Below the pieces are notes generated by a model. It was not told the origin of the DNA, did not search any database, and was given only the letters and a program-made list of their open reading frames with translations. The position numbers and the translations under genes are program-made. DNA of 64,000 nucleotides from Gammaproteobacteria bacterium (GTDB lineage: Bacteria > Pseudomonadota > Gammaproteobacteria > Pseudomonadales > Azotimanducaceae), in contig JAPPGK010000119.1 in assembly GCA_028821405.1 (NCBI GenBank), forward strand, positions 17,990 through 81,989. The letters are read 5' to 3'. Shown one piece after another: positions 63,691 through 64,000 of the stretch (the first letter of the stretch is position 1; each line of letters opens with the position of its first letter).

Positions 63691-64000
63691 CCCGCGCTTC
63701 CGGTTCCCCGCGCTTCCGGACACACGCCCCGCGCTTCCGGACACACGCGATTCCGTCCCACCCGACGCGCTTACGGACACACGCGATTCCGTCCCACAGG
63801 GAGCCGGGCCGATGTCCCACGGGCCGCGACCGCTTTTTCCTACGGTCGCCATGGCGATTCGGCGATACCGCCGGGCGCCGGGATACGCACGCGCTTCCGG
63901 ACACACGCGATTCCGTCCCACAGGGGGCCGGGCCGATGTCCCACAGGCCGCGACCGTTTTTTCCTACGGTGCCCGTGGCGATTCGGCGATACCGCCGCGC
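63691..64000. repeat. Tandem repeat array at the right edge (about 124-bp period with shorter sub-repeats)
   Basis: The 540 bases after 63460 hold no supported gene. From 63691 the string CGCGCTTCCGGACACACGCG and shortened forms recur (63693, 63709, 63730, 63766, 63890), and a longer unit repeats with a 124-bp offset: from about 63767-63873 to 63891-63997, including GATTCCGTCCCACAG, GGGCCGATGTCCCAC, CGACCG-T-rich-CCTACGG and CGATTCGGCGATACCGCC. The units differ by several substitutions. The array continues beyond the window. The CCGTAGG side of the T-rich stretch could form hairpins. Confidence 0.7.

Noticed and set aside
63476-63904. A 142-codon minus-strand gene over the repeats
   Set aside because: The frame simply translates the short repeats (DGIACVRKR repeated) and has no start context or family resemblance.
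63691-64000. CRISPR array at the right edge
   Set aside because: Unit lengths vary, the intervals are themselves repeated rather than unique, and no cas gene is present.
1-64000. tRNA, rRNA or riboswitch genes
   Set aside because: No cloverleaf with a CCA-type acceptor, no rRNA core segment and no riboswitch consensus was recognised by reading; a covariance-model scan was not possible.

Overview
The window reads as a chromosomal segment of a high-GC, probably uncultivated gammaproteobacterium. The grounds are a MetR-type LysR regulator, a fused NuoCD, an isolated histidine phosphatase of the SixA type, a bacterial leucyl-tRNA-protein transferase and frequent GTG/TTG starts. No rRNA, tRNA or CRISPR array was recognised. 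Assignments rest on reading motifs and remembered family signatures; no search was run.

Layout. 1-5476: the end of an oligopeptide-binding protein, a two-subunit molybdenum hydroxylase (large subunit frameshifted) and an exported alpha/beta hydrolase. 5645-8279: MetR, facing a tightly overlapping three-gene unit (small membrane protein, metallo-beta-lactamase-fold hydrolase, PNPOx-like protein). 8363-8510: first copy of a 148-bp element made of five stem-loops. 8507-14728: a minus-strand run argC, aminotransferase, DEAD-box helicase, AI-2E-family permease, hisC, an LLM-oxidoreductase remnant and sixA, mostly joined by 4-nt GTGA overlaps. 14969-18335: a DUF4143 ATPase, esterase, O-methyltransferase, and a ParD gene followed by a broken ParE.

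18402-39537: the complete complex I set (nuoA, B, CD, E, F, G-N), split after nuoF by a 6-kb block: a second DUF4143 ATPase, bpt, an AGCS symporter, an orphan AAA ATPase and a threonine dehydratase-like enzyme. The second half (nuoG-N) starts behind a promoter that shares a 14-bp identical core, the same 17-bp spacer and a similar leader with the nuoA promoter. nuoA and nuoH have no ATG/GTG/TTG where their Shine-Dalgarno sequence points; both have ATC there.

39658-48806: a thioredoxin-domain lipoprotein/exported protein, a quinone oxidoreductase, the second five-hairpin element, a TerB-like protein, an ankyrin protein with a damaged N-terminal region, a PEP-synthase/rifampin-phosphotransferase-like enzyme and an O-antigen-ligase-like protein. 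48912-52420: a MacAB-like ABC export system. 52450-62593: a minus-strand operon with two RND pumps and two adaptors. The distal RND pump carries an in-frame C-terminal extension of about 430 residues that resembles one half of GlnE (glutamine synthetase adenylyltransferase) with the catalytic acidic residues replaced. This fusion is the most unusual object in the window. 62828-64000: an exported ATP10/thioredoxin-like protein and a tandem repeat running off the right edge.

Several genes carry single disruptions (2-nt insertion, single-base deletions, an amber codon, a C12 tract). These could be genome erosion or assembly indels, and they must be settled before any loss of function is claimed.
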